43,077 bases of DNA from Nostoc sp. CHAB 5834. Lineage in GTDB: Bacteria > Cyanobacteriota > Cyanobacteriia > Cyanobacteriales > Nostocaceae. Positions within the stretch are counted from its first letter, which is position 1; every line of letters starts with the position of its first letter. Positions 1 to 8,033 of the stretch are shown one piece after another. The stretch is from assembly GCA_020829485.1 (NCBI GenBank), contig JAIVFU010000059.1, positions 1-43,077 of the forward strand, read 5' to 3'. The notes beneath the pieces were generated by a model. The model was not told the origin of the DNA. It was given only the letters and a program-made list of their open reading frames with translations, and searched no databases. A program made the translations under genes and the position numbers.

Positions 1-459
1 GCCGCAAATGAGGTTTGAGTGCATTTTTTTTAGCACTTGACGCACGGTTTCGTGACTAATTGCTGGCACAATTTCTAACTCGACCGCCTTGTCTGCCAGT
101 AACCTCAATGTCCAACGTGCCTGACCAGCAGGCGTTTCCCCACAACGCAAAGCGATTAGTTTTGCTTCCACCTCTCCATCAATGATCGGTTGACGAGGCG
201 GCATTTTACTGGGCTTACGGTTTAATGCTGAATCTATACCTTCTTTTACCAATCGCTCCCTTAGATTTGCGACTGTGTTCCGGTGGCAACTAAAGGCGGC
301 AGCAGCTTCGGAGTCCGTCCATCCCTGTCCATTGACATCAATATTTAACAAAATATTGGCGTGCTTAATTTTGTAAGCCGCTGCTTTGCCTATGGATACC
401 AAATCTTGTAGGGTCTGCCGTTCCTCTTGACTTAACCGGACAATATAGGTCTTGAGCAT
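1..459 (-). CDS. IS630-family transposase, partial, with A8 frameshift site
   Basis: The gene reads leftward from ATG at 459 and runs off the window. The product begins MLKTYIVRLSQEERQTLQ and carries the helix-turn-helix of IS630-type transposases (DSEAAAAFSCHRNTVANLRERL), then SHETVRQVLKK. At plus positions 24-31 there is a run of eight T (eight A in the mRNA sense). The zero frame continues as MHSNLICG. The -1 frame after the run gives NALKPHLR, the usual continuation in this family. The gene therefore either uses programmed -1 slippage on A AAA AAA or has suffered a one-base deletion. The DDE catalytic domain lies outside the window. No terminal inverted repeat was identified between 460 and 579. 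Confidence 0.8.
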   Translation of the reverse strand, partial: MLKTYIVRLSQEERQTLQDLVSIGKAAAYKIKHANILLNIDVNGQGWTDSEAAAAFSCHRNTVANLRERLVKEGIDSALNRKPSKMPPRQPIIDGEVEAKLIALRCGETPAGQARWTLRLLADKAVELEIVPAISHETVRQVLKKMHSNLICG

Positions 460-579
460 AATCAGTTATTAGGATATCTGGTGAGGTTTACAGTTAATAG
501 CCTCTCTATTTTCCCTCTAACTCACAATTTTTAGCTTGACAGACCACTAGAATCGCTTACGCAGCATGTCAAAGCAGCT

Positions 580-2094
580 ATGCACACACTTGGCAACACA
601 ACTCCATCATTGGGCTACATCTTAGCACTGGACTTAGGTACTACAGGCAACCGCGCCTTTGTGTTTAACGCAGACGGCAAGATTGTTGGGCAGGCATACA
701 AAGAACTAACTCAGTATTATCCTCAGCCCGGATGGTTAGAACATGACCCTCAACAAATCTGGCAGGATACATCTTGGGTGATGCAAACCGCAATTGGCAA
801 TGCCCAAATTGCCCCATCGGCGATCGCAGCCTTGGGACTAACTGTGCAGCGTGAAACCTGTTTGATTTGGGACAAAACTACTGGTAAACCACTCCATAAA
901 GCGATCGTCTGGCAAGATCGTCGCACTGCTCCCCTTTGTCACCAATTACAACAGCAAGGCTACGCTAACGAAATTTACGATCGCACCGGATTAATCATCG
1001 ATGCCTACTTTTCTGCTACTAAGCTCAGGTGGCTATTAGACAAGTTTACAGATGTTGACCTGAACAATGTCTTAGCAGGCACTATTGATACCTGGGTGCT
1101 GTGGAACCTCACAGGTGGCAAAGTCCATGCTACTGACCACAGCAACGCCAGTCGGACAATGTTAATGAATCTCAAAACATGTGACTGGGATGAGAATTTA
1201 CTAGAACTATTTCAGATTCCAGCGCATATTTTGCCCCAGATTCAGCCTAGTTTAGGAGTATTTGGAGTCACTGATGCTACTTTGTTAGGCGCTGAAATTC
1301 CGATCGCTGCCATCTTGGGGGATCAACAAGCTGCTCTATTTGGTCATGGCTGCGATCGCCCCGGTTTAATGAAATGTACTTACGGCACTGGTAGCTTTTT
1401 GGTAGCTCATACAGGCGATAAAATTGTGCGCTCGCACCATCAACTTATTTCTACAGTGGCATGGACACAAGCAAATCCGAGGGTAACTTTAGATGTAGGC
1501 TATGCCTTAGAAGGTAGTATGTTTACTAGTGGAGCTTGTATTCAATGGTTACGCGATCGCCTGAAGCTGATTAAAACTGCTGCTGAAAGTGAAGCGATGG
1601 CAAATCAGGTAAGAGATAATGGCGGAGTCTACTTTGTGCCTGCATTTAGTGGGCTGGGCGCACCTTACTGGGATATGAGCGCGAGGGGAGCCTTTTTCGG
1701 CATTACCGCCAGTGTACAACCAGAGCATCTAGTTCGCGCTGTGTTGGAAGCGATCGCTTATCAAGTTCTGGAGGTGGTGCAAGCAATTAATGCATCTAGC
1801 AGCACTCCAGTTGGGCGATTAATGGTAGATGGTGGAGCTTGCGAGAATAATTTTCTGATGCAGTTTCAAGCTGATGTTTTAGGTATTCCAGTTGAACGTC
1901 CGGTAATGCGCGATACGACCGTTCAAGGTGCAGCATTTGCAGCAGGTTTAGCTGTAGGATTTTGGGAGAGTTATGAAGCACTGGTGGAACAACGGCAAAT
2001 TGAACGTGTGTTTGAGCCGGGGAGCGATGCCCCATTATCCAACTTTGCTAATTGGCAAAAGGCAGTGAAACGCACTCTCGCTTGGGAGGAGTAG
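580..2094 (+). CDS. glpK: Glycerol kinase
   Basis: The 504-residue length is typical for glycerol kinase, an FGGY-family enzyme that converts glycerol and ATP to glycerol-3-phosphate in the cytoplasm. The N-terminal phosphate-binding loop is LALDLGTTGNR (residues 15-25). Glycerol-contacting residues of the E. coli enzyme have counterparts at R91-E92 (QRETCLIWD), Y143 and D248 (GDQQAALFGHG). The C-terminal half has GTGSFL, EGSMFTSGACIQWLRD and VDGGACENNFLMQFQ, all characteristic. The start has only a weak ribosome-binding site; the first dozen residues could be missing if translation starts later, but no better start is visible before the fold begins. No glpF, glpD or regulator is adjacent, so the gene appears monocistronic. 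Family assignment is firm. Confidence 0.93.
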   Translation: MHTLGNTTPSLGYILALDLGTTGNRAFVFNADGKIVGQAYKELTQYYPQPGWLEHDPQQIWQDTSWVMQTAIGNAQIAPSAIAALGLTVQRETCLIWDKTTGKPLHKAIVWQDRRTAPLCHQLQQQGYANEIYDRTGLIIDAYFSATKLRWLLDKFTDVDLNNVLAGTIDTWVLWNLTGGKVHATDHSNASRTMLMNLKTCDWDENLLELFQIPAHILPQIQPSLGVFGVTDATLLGAEIPIAAILGDQQAALFGHGCDRPGLMKCTYGTGSFLVAHTGDKIVRSHHQLISTVAWTQANPRVTLDVGYALEGSMFTSGACIQWLRDRLKLIKTAAESEAMANQVRDNGGVYFVPAFSGLGAPYWDMSARGAFFGITASVQPEHLVRAVLEAIAYQVLEVVQAINASSSTPVGRLMVDGGACENNFLMQFQADVLGIPVERPVMRDTTVQGAAFAAGLAVGFWESYEALVEQRQIERVFEPGSDAPLSNFANWQKAVKRTLAWEE

Positions 2095-2126
2095 CCCTTC
2101 ACCTGAACAATTAACGGTGGAAACAC

Positions 2127-2155
2127 GTAGAGACGTAGCAATGCTACGTCTCTAC
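2127..2155. repeat. Perfect palindrome GTAGAGACGTAGCA-A-TGCTACG...
   Basis: Two perfect 14-nt arms (GTAGAGACGTAGCA and its complement) are separated by a single A, 33 nt after the glycerol kinase stop. The same outer sequence GTAGAGACGTA occurs in a second palindrome at 31301-31330, so this is a dispersed repeat family. It could fold in the glpK transcript and act as a 3' end, but no T-tract follows. Confidence 0.75.
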
Positions 2156-2398
2156 AAAGGTTCTAGATAACGCATATTTAATTTCTGAAGATGTCTGTTG
2201 AAGCACAAAAATCAGATTGTAGTTTTGATAATTTCTCAGTAAGCTAAAAATCTTTTAATTTGCATCCTCAAAAAAATGAATCTTTTGTGGGGTGGGCATC
2301 TTGCCCGCCCTAGTTGTGGAAATTAAATGCGCGACAGCTTAACAATCTGATTAATTGTTTTGCTCCATCATCAAGCAATTTGGTTATCTACGAATATA

Positions 2399-2448
2399 TT
2401 TTCCACTTTCAGATAGTTCAGTAAGCGTAACTATCTGAAAGTGGAAAA
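2399..2448. repeat. Inverted repeat with 20-nt perfect arms
   Basis: The left arm TTTTCCACTTTCAGATAGTT (2399-2418) is perfectly complementary to 2429-2448, with a 10-nt loop. It lies between the 3' ends of glpK (plus) and the GloVer-repeat gene (minus), a position where a bidirectional transcript end would be expected. The arms begin with T and end with A, the opposite of a canonical intrinsic terminator, so termination is only a possibility. Confidence 0.7.
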
Positions 2449-2507
2449 ATCCACATTTTTCTAATCTACGTTCTACTATTTATTAGGCAGGTAGATTGTA
2501 GTTGAAG

Positions 2508-3680
2508 CTATGGTGTAAATTGAAACACAGTTCCTCCTCCAGAAGCGCCTTCAGCAGAGGTAGTACCGTAAAATGCACCATTACCATTAGTAAGTTGAAT
2601 TAGGGTGGACTCTGGCGTTGCCCCATTCGTGCCATTAAAACTAAACAATAAAGTGAGGGTTCCTCCAGGTGTCAACCGATAGATGCCTCCTTTATTATTT
2701 GCACCACCTGTAGAAGTCGTACCGTAGAAGTTACCGTCGCTTCCTTTTGTGAGTGCAGCTGTGGGGTTAGCCCCATTTGTGCCATTAAAACTAGCAACTA
2801 AAACCGGTGTACCGCCACCGAGCGGAAACCTAAATATAGCTCCTCGATTGCTGGCTCCACCCAGAAAACTTGTGCCATAAAGAAAATTATCAGATTCAAT
2901 TAATGCAGACCGGGGATTTCGCCCATTAGCGCCACTAAAGTTATATGAAGTTATTGCTCCTGCGGGAGTTAGCTTGTATACCACACCATTATTAGTTGCT
3001 CCACCTGCTGAGGCGCTGCCATAGTAGTTTCCGTCACTACCTAATTGCAACCTTGCTGATGGAGTTGCTCCATTAGTACCGTTGAAGTTAACTAAGATAG
3101 TGGGGACACCACCAGTCAGAGGAATCTTGAATACAGTTCCTCTGCTGTTGACCCCACCGGCAGAAGTTATCCCCCACAAGTTGCCATCGCTACCTGAAAT
3201 CAATCGACCTGCTGGGTTGGCTCCATTAGTGCCATTGAAATTTAAAAGAGTTGTCAAGTTTGTAAAAGTTGTTTTTTGCAACTTAAACAACGTACCGAGG
3301 TTATTTGTACCACCTGTAAAGGTTGCACCATATAGATTGTCATCACTTGCCTGGAATAATCTAGCAACTGGGTTAGTTCCATTGGTTCCAGTGAAGTTAA
3401 CTAATGTAGTCAGAGTACTAAAATTAGAACCAGTTAATTTGAATGCTGTTCCTCTATTTTGCAAACCACCTGCGGAAGTGGTTCCATAAAGATTGCCATC
3501 CTTCCCTGGAAGCACACCTGCTCTTGGGGCCGCTCCATTAGTACCGTTGAAATTTACAACGGTTGTTAATGTTTGTGCAAAGGCTTGTTCCAAGGGCAAT
3601 ACTAATGGAGAAGCCAACACAGCCAGAGAAGTTAAAATTAATACGCTATTTTTGCTTTGACGTTGTTTGGACAGTTTCAT
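2508..3680 (-). CDS. Secreted GloVer-repeat (TIGR03803-like) protein
   Basis: This roughly 390-residue protein has an N-terminal signal peptide (basic start, hydrophobic segment, cleavage near QAFAQ) followed by about eight tandem repeats of 45-50 residues. Each repeat contains FNGTNGA.P, then a DGNLYGTTSAGG motif and a G.VFKL strand. This is the Gloeobacter/Verrucomicrobium 'GloVer' repeat, expected to form a beta-propeller-like exported structure of unknown function. No C-terminal anchor is visible, and the protein ends directly after the last repeat (TVFQFTP). The ATG at 3680 was chosen. A GTG three codons upstream (3689) is possible, because the GGAG at about 3698-3701 is closer to one than the ideal spacing for the other. 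No operon partner is present. Confidence 0.85.
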   Translation of the reverse strand: MKLSKQRQSKNSVLILTSLAVLASPLVLPLEQAFAQTLTTVVNFNGTNGAAPRAGVLPGKDGNLYGTTSAGGLQNRGTAFKLTGSNFSTLTTLVNFTGTNGTNPVARLFQASDDNLYGATFTGGTNNLGTLFKLQKTTFTNLTTLLNFNGTNGANPAGRLISGSDGNLWGITSAGGVNSRGTVFKIPLTGGVPTILVNFNGTNGATPSARLQLGSDGNYYGSASAGGATNNGVVYKLTPAGAITSYNFSGANGRNPRSALIESDNFLYGTSFLGGASNRGAIFRFPLGGGTPVLVASFNGTNGANPTAALTKGSDGNFYGTTSTGGANNKGGIYRLTPGGTLTLLFSFNGTNGATPESTLIQLTNGNGAFYGTTSAEGASGGGTVFQFTP

Positions 3681-3849
3681 CTTGTTCACTTAACTCCTAC
3701 AAAAGTTTGCTCAGACACCAACCTGAAATAAATCTCCAGATTCTTGTATAGATGCAATCCGCTATGGGGCGCAAGATTTTGCACTCCTTAACAGATGTGT
3801 ATTCCATACAATTGAAAACAGCTAAAATGGCTTGACCTAACGGATTCTG

Positions 3850-3890
3850 TAGTACCTGATATGACAAATTAGTTATGATATCAGGTACTA
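3850..3890. repeat. Inverted repeat TAGTACCTGATAT...ATATCAGGTACTA
   Basis: Perfect 13-nt arms at 3850-3862 and 3878-3890 are separated by 15 nt. It sits about 170 nt upstream of the GloVer gene on its promoter side. It could be an operator, a transcript hairpin or a small dispersed repeat. No second copy was seen in the window. Confidence 0.6.
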
Positions 3891-4125
3891 TAAATTCGTT
3901 ATTTAAACTAGCTTTTAGTGAGAACTCACCAGAAACTTTGGCATATCTTGGTCAGGAAGAATTTAAAAATCCTCCGACTGCCTATACCGCAATGGCTGTA
4001 TTCACACTTAAGTTAATTGCTGAAAATCAGATCATTTCATTAATGATGTTGCTCAGTAACATAACATACTGATTATTTTTTAGATGTCGTGACCAACACA
4101 AAAAATTTCAATTTAACTTTTATAC

Positions 4126-4274
4126 GACTTACGCAAAACTACACGTAGTATGGGCAATTTATGAATTGCCCATACTGCATGGTATACTTATGATCACAAG
4201 ATAATTAAGAAAAGCCTGAAATAACCTATGCATCTTTAACGCACATCACGATGCATTTGTACAGTGCGTAAGTC
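4126..4274. mobile_element. MITE-like element with GACTTACGCA termini
   Basis: GACTTACGCA at 4126-4135 is inverted as TGCGTAAGTC at 4265-4274, bounding about 149 bp without a gene. TA dinucleotides sit just outside each end (TAC before, CTA after), as expected for IS630/mariner-type insertion at TA. Inside is a strong hairpin with 13-nt arms AGTATGGGCAATT (4147-4159) and AATTGCCCATACT (4164-4176). There is only one copy in the window, so mobility is inferred. Confidence 0.55.
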
Positions 4275-4360
4275 CTAACTTAATATAATTCATTTACCAG
4301 AGGACAAGTAAGTATTAATCGGTCAAAATAATACTACTCACAGATCAGAATGCTGGACGC

Positions 4361-5356
4361 ATGATTACTAAACCTAAGATTTTTATTGATGGGGAATCGG
4401 GAACCACAGGCTTACACATTTACTCACGCCTCAATCAACGGGATGATATCGAGTTAGTTAGCATTGAGGCATCTAAACGTAGGGATGCAACTGAGCGAGC
4501 TAAATTAATAAATGCCGTTGATGTTGTCATTCTCTGCCTACCTGATGATGCAGCCCGCGAAGCTGTTAGCTTAGTAAGTAGTACTACGGTTAAAATCCTT
4601 GATGCTAGTAGTGCCCATCGCACAGCTAATAACTGGGTATATGGTTTTCCTGAACTAAATCCAGGACAACGAGAGAAAATCGCTAGCGCTCAGTTTGTCA
4701 GCAATCCAGGCTGTTATCCTACAGGATTTTTAGCCTGTATCCGTCCGTTGATTGCCAAGGGACTCCTAAAGAGTAATTTTCCCATCACCGTTAATGCAGT
4801 ATCAGGTTACTCTGGTGGCGGAAAGAATCTGATCAAACAATACCATAGCTTCCACGAACAGGAAGCTGGAGGAGAGTCGCTTTATCCTTATGGCATCTAC
4901 GGTTTGCAGTTTGGACATAAGCATGTCAAGGAAATGCATCATTACTCAGAGTTAGCATCGCCGCCGCTATTCGTACCAGCAGTAGGGGATTTTGAGCAAG
5001 GGATGCTGGTTCAGATACCTTTGCCGTTAGGAACTTTGGATAATCCACCATCAGGTGAGGTTATTCATCAAGTAATTACTAACTACTACCAAAGTGAAAA
5101 ATTCGTGCAGGTTGCTCCATACCAAGATTCTACTCTGCTGCGAGACGGAATATTTTTGGATGCAATGTCTACGACGGGCTTTGCCTACGCACTCAACGGC
5201 ACCAATATTGTTCAGGTTTTTGTATTCGCAAATGACACTACCAAAGAAGCATTGCTAGTTGCTCGTCTCGACAACTTGGGCAAAGGCGCATCGGGAGCCG
5301 CAATCCAAAACTTAAACATCATGCTAGGCTTTCCAGAAGAATTGGGATTGTTATGA
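4361..5356 (+). CDS. argC: N-acetyl-gamma-glutamyl-phosphate reductase, short (type 2) form
   Basis: The 331-residue protein matches the short ArgC class (TIGR01851-like). This enzyme reduces N-acetylglutamyl phosphate to the semialdehyde with NADPH in arginine synthesis. The nucleotide-binding loop is IDGESGTTGLHI (residues 9-20). The catalytic cysteine is C118 in SNPGCYPTGFL. The histidine-rich loop GLQFGHKHVKEMHH follows at 181-194, and SGYSGGGK lies at 148-155. The AQFVSNPG context and overall length separate it from the longer type 1 enzyme. No other arginine gene is adjacent, and the gene stands alone between repeat-rich gaps, so it may be a second, dispensable argC. The start codon has only a weak GGA upstream. 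Confidence 0.9.
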   Translation: MITKPKIFIDGESGTTGLHIYSRLNQRDDIELVSIEASKRRDATERAKLINAVDVVILCLPDDAAREAVSLVSSTTVKILDASSAHRTANNWVYGFPELNPGQREKIASAQFVSNPGCYPTGFLACIRPLIAKGLLKSNFPITVNAVSGYSGGGKNLIKQYHSFHEQEAGGESLYPYGIYGLQFGHKHVKEMHHYSELASPPLFVPAVGDFEQGMLVQIPLPLGTLDNPPSGEVIHQVITNYYQSEKFVQVAPYQDSTLLRDGIFLDAMSTTGFAYALNGTNIVQVFVFANDTTKEALLVARLDNLGKGASGAAIQNLNIMLGFPEELGLL

Positions 5357-5754
5357 AAGAGCGTTAAGCAATCAGGAAAAGGGAGTAGAATTTTTACTCC
5401 ATGCTCAATGACTCGAAATGAATGCGCGATATACCGAAATTAGAAAGCAATATGCCTTTTTGCTTATTGAAATCGGCTTGAGCAAAATAGAATAAAAGCA
5501 TCAGGGGAAACCGCAAAGGTCTACAGCGTACTAAGTAAGTCGGTGCGAATAAATCGAACTATGTGAAGTAATGTAAAATTATTGTAATCAAGTTTGTAGT
5601 AAGGACTTTAGTCCTTTTTTTAGGACTAAAGTCCTTACTACAAACCTTTAATTATTTACGTCGTTTTACTTGTATTAAACCCTTCCTAACAATCTTGGAA
5701 AGTTATGCTTGGGGATTTGCGCTAGCCTAAGTCTGGAAGCCAAGGATAAATCAC
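5357..5754. other. Gene-free gap between argC and the peptidase gene
   Basis: No coding region is supported. The main structure is the 5592-5645 inverted repeat. A short AGTAGAATTTTTACTCC hairpin lies at about 5384-5400, about 28 nt after the argC stop, and could stabilise or end that transcript. The region before 5755 should contain the peptidase promoter, but no clear -35/-10 pair was identified. Confidence 0.45.
5592..5645. repeat. Inverted repeat GTAGTAAGGACTTTAGTCC, 23-nt arms
   Basis: The left arm (5592-5614) begins GTTTGTAGTAAGGACTTTAG and is perfectly complementary to 5623-5645. The loop is TTTTTTTA. It forms a very stable hairpin either as DNA cruciform or RNA. Repeats of this GTAGTAAGGACTTTAGTCC type are familiar dispersed palindromes in Nostoc-like genomes, from memory. 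Only one copy is seen here. Confidence 0.75.
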
Positions 5755-6807
5755 ATGAAAAAATGGATTTGGCTGATGCTGTTGGTGCTGATGGCAGTTG
5801 CCGTGGTGGGTAGCAGAGGTAGCACGTTTTTTGAACAGCATCCGTCACCAGCAATTGTTGAGCGCATTCCAGTAGAAATACCCCAACCACAGCCAGAGTC
5901 AAAGGAAGTTGACAGTGCGCCGCAAGTGTCTGCTGATAGGCTATTAACCCATATCCAAAAGTTGAATTTTCAGCGCTACACAACAACACAGCGATCGCTT
6001 ACTCGTACTTATATCACAACTGAACTCACAAAATTAGGCTGGAAGCCCAAATTGGAAAAGTTCTCTGAGGGTGTGAATATTTTTGCCGAACGCCCAGGAA
6101 CTAACAAAGCCGCTAAAGCAATTCTTGTGGGAGCGCACTACGATACTGTTGCTTTATCCCCTGGTGCTGATGATAACGCTAGTGGTGTAGCTGTGGTGCT
6201 GGAAGTAGCCCGGTTGCTTGGTTCCCGTCCCACGCCACGGACGTTACAGCTAGCTTTTTTTGACAAAGAGGAAGCAGGACTTTTGGGTAGTCAGGCTTTT
6301 GTTAGCAAGACAGCACGCTTGCAAAACTTGAGCGGAGCGATCGTTATGGATATGGTAGGTTATGCATGTTACACTCCTGGGTGTCAAAAATACCCTGCTG
6401 GATTGCCTGTTACCCCAATTAGCGACAAAGGCGACTTTTTGGCAGTAGTCGGTGATACAGAGCATTTGCCTTTGCTGAGTGCCTTTCAAAACTCACAGAT
6501 GCTCCCCTCAACCGCTCTGAATAAACAAAAATCAATGCCATCAGTCCTAACACTAGCAATTCCTTTTAAAGGTTTACTGACACCAGACACCCTACGCAGC
6601 GACCATGCACCATTTTGGTATCAGGGTGTGGGTGCTATACTGGTGACAGATACCGCAAATTTACGTACTCCGCACTATCATCAACCTAGCGATGTTCCAG
6701 CGACTATCGAGCGATCGTTTTTTACGGGAGCAGCACAAATTGTGGTCAATGCTACTACTGCCTTGTTAGAGAAAAACGAAGTTTTGGAAACTCAACCACC
6801 AAGCTGA
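5755..6807 (+). CDS. Membrane-anchored M28-family zinc peptidase
   Basis: The 350-residue protein has an N-terminal membrane segment (residues about 4-20) with no obvious cleavage motif, so it is probably anchored or exported. The M28 di-zinc metal ligands are visible: H128 (GAHYDTV), D140 (GADDNASG), the E172-E173 pair (DKEEAGLLGS), D199 (VMDMVG) and H309 (YHQPSD). M28 enzymes are aminopeptidases or related peptide and glutaminyl hydrolases, so a periplasmic or envelope aminopeptidase is the likely role. The substrate cannot be told. AAGGA about nine bases upstream supports the start. The region between residues 200 and 295 is longer than a minimal M28 core and contains two cysteines (CYTPGC). 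It is a single gene and is followed by a TAATTCG heptamer repeat. Confidence 0.88.
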   Translation: MKKWIWLMLLVLMAVAVVGSRGSTFFEQHPSPAIVERIPVEIPQPQPESKEVDSAPQVSADRLLTHIQKLNFQRYTTTQRSLTRTYITTELTKLGWKPKLEKFSEGVNIFAERPGTNKAAKAILVGAHYDTVALSPGADDNASGVAVVLEVARLLGSRPTPRTLQLAFFDKEEAGLLGSQAFVSKTARLQNLSGAIVMDMVGYACYTPGCQKYPAGLPVTPISDKGDFLAVVGDTEHLPLLSAFQNSQMLPSTALNKQKSMPSVLTLAIPFKGLLTPDTLRSDHAPFWYQGVGAILVTDTANLRTPHYHQPSDVPATIERSFFTGAAQIVVNATTALLEKNEVLETQPPS

Positions 6808-6812
6808 CTGAA

Positions 6813-6831
6813 TAATTCGTAATTCGTAATT
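6813..6831. repeat. TAATTCG heptanucleotide repeat
   Basis: TAATTCG TAATTCG TAATT starts 5 nt after the peptidase stop codon. The same heptamer array occurs at 25547-25564 and 39277-39295, each time at a gene 3' end. It belongs to the short tandemly repeated repetitive sequences of heterocystous cyanobacteria. Confidence 0.7.
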
Positions 6832-6844
6832 AAATAAGAAATGA

Positions 6845-7300
6845 CTAATTCCGTGTAGCGGTACTAGTTTTTGCTTCAGGGAAAGTCAACGTCCAATTCT
6901 TTTTATCATTGATTTGAAAGTACAAACCTTGGAGAATCAGCCGCAGAGCCGTTCGAGTTCTAATAAAATTCCTTACCAGATAAGTTCCTGGTTCAGCAAA
7001 GATATCATTATAGTTTTTTATCTGACCAAATTGTTTTGAACAGTAACTGCCAGCACCTTTTACTGTTAATACAAAAAATGGAGCTTTTTTGTATTTGTCA
7101 GGAATCATAAAAATTCCATATACATGGTGACGACCACGCCACGGCTGAACTATAACTTTAGTAGCATGTGCTTGGAACTTTGTAGCTTTTGAAGCAAGAA
7201 TTTCCTCGGAATTGCAATCAGAATTATTCACAGGCCACCACAGTATAATAATACTCACGGAGAGCAGCAAAATCAAAATATAGCGGAGTCTGCGATGCAT
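6845..7300 (-). CDS. Small membrane-anchored protein of unknown function
   Basis: This 151-residue product was not recognised. It begins MHRRLRYILILLL, a basic then strongly hydrophobic segment (residues 6-23) consistent with a signal anchor. The soluble part has two well-separated cysteines (near residues 29 and 87) and aromatic or basic strands such as KVIVQPWRGRHHVYGIFMIP, so it may be a small exported beta-rich domain. The end is rich in T and S. No clear ribosome-binding site precedes the ATG. The gene converges on the M28 peptidase. It looks more protein-like than the overlapping open frame at 7273-7614, but remains a hypothetical call. Confidence 0.5.
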   Translation of the reverse strand: MHRRLRYILILLLSVSIIILWWPVNNSDCNSEEILASKATKFQAHATKVIVQPWRGRHHVYGIFMIPDKYKKAPFFVLTVKGAGSYCSKQFGQIKNYNDIFAEPGTYLVRNFIRTRTALRLILQGLYFQINDKKNWTLTFPEAKTSTATRN

Positions 7301-8033
7301 AAAGCTAAGAAAAATTGTTGATGTGGCTGGTAGAATTTGATGGGTAATGATAGTCCAGCTAAAGCAGTAAGACTATCCACTAGCAACACCTCTGCAACAC
7401 GTTCTAAAGGGCAAAAAGAAAACATTAAGCGGTCGTTAAATTTTGCTGTCAAAAAAATTGCAGTCAAGACATCAGCCCAGAAAAAGATTAGATTGTAGAT
7501 GCGTAGTTTACCGCCGCAGGCATCGCTTTCCCTGTTATAGAGTTTTCTTACAGTATTAAACCTAGCTGAGAAACAATCAGGCTTTTGTGGCTGTGAACAC
7601 CGATTTATGTTCAATCTTTTTAGCTGTGATGAATTCTACAATTCGTTACTTTTGTTATGTTTTTGATGTAATTCTGTTCGCATCTACCGATGCTTTGAGG
7701 AGATTAGCGCAACGCCAAATAGCCCGTCGTAGACATCGCTATAGACCTCTTGCATAAATCAAAAGTAAAGAACCCCACCCTAACCCTCCCCGTATGTATT
7801 GGGGAGGGAACTAGATTTTCCAGTTTCCCCCCAATGCATCGGGGGGACTAAGGGGGGTAATTCAACTTGTGTGTACATCGTAGCCTTACCAAGGGGAGGG
7901 GTGTTAGGGACTTTTGCAAGAAGTCTTATCTAGTTCAGCCAAAAATCTGCTTTTATTTCTAGGTGATTATTGGGGTAGTCAAATACACAAATATTCGTTA
8001 TATTCCCGTCAGTAACATTTGGTATAAATATTT
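7301..8033. other. Repeat-rich gap containing a MITE
   Basis: No gene is confidently supported. A 113-codon minus-strand open frame at 7273-7614 includes a common cyanobacterial GCATCGC/CCGCCGCAGG repeat and has no recognisable domain, so it was not called. The 7741-7928 MITE lies within. The final 100 nt are AT-rich and presumably hold the promoter for the hydrolase at 8034. Confidence 0.45.
7741..7928. mobile_element. MITE, AGACYTCTTGCA family, copy 1
   Basis: The termini are ATAGACCTCTTGCATAAATC (left) and ACTTTTGCAAGAAGTCTTA (right), inverted copies of each other with TA at both outer edges. The interior has runs of CCCCACCC/GGGGAGGG that can pair. A second copy in the opposite orientation is at 18647-18772, with the two end types exchanged accordingly. 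No coding capacity is present, so it would depend on a transposase elsewhere, probably of IS630 type from the TA target (inference). Confidence 0.75.

Larger units (their letters stand above)
2095..2507. other. Gene-free gap between convergent genes, filled with repeats
   Basis: No coding region is supported here. It holds the 29-nt palindrome at 2127-2155, a GGGTGGGCATCTTGCCCGCCC-type repeat near 2291-2311, and a large inverted repeat at 2399-2448. Versions of the GGGTGGGCA/TGCCCACCC motif recur near 11236-11258 and 25938-25995. Confidence 0.6.
3681..4360. other. 680-nt gap with an inverted repeat and a MITE candidate
   Basis: No convincing gene was found. A 65-codon open frame at 3875-4072 starts inside an inverted repeat and lacks a recognisable ribosome-binding site or family. 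The gap holds the 3850-3890 inverted repeat and the 4126-4274 TIR element, listed separately. The rest is AT-rich, and promoters for the flanking genes (2508 minus, 4361 plus) should lie here. Confidence 0.5.

Noticed and set aside
536..564. Possible glpK promoter beginning TTGACA
   Set aside because: The only -10-like sequence (TAGAAT) is spaced about 7 bases from the -35 box, too close, and nothing matches at 17 bases.
3082..3489. 135-codon plus-strand open frame
   Set aside because: It is the antisense shadow of the GloVer repeats, which have the clear protein pattern and signal peptide on the minus strand.
3875..4072. 65-codon plus-strand open frame
   Set aside because: Starts inside an inverted repeat, with no ribosome-binding site or recognisable family.
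7273..7614. 113-codon minus-strand open frame
   Set aside because: It overlaps the more protein-like gene at 6845-7300, includes a dispersed repeat and shows no domain or good start.
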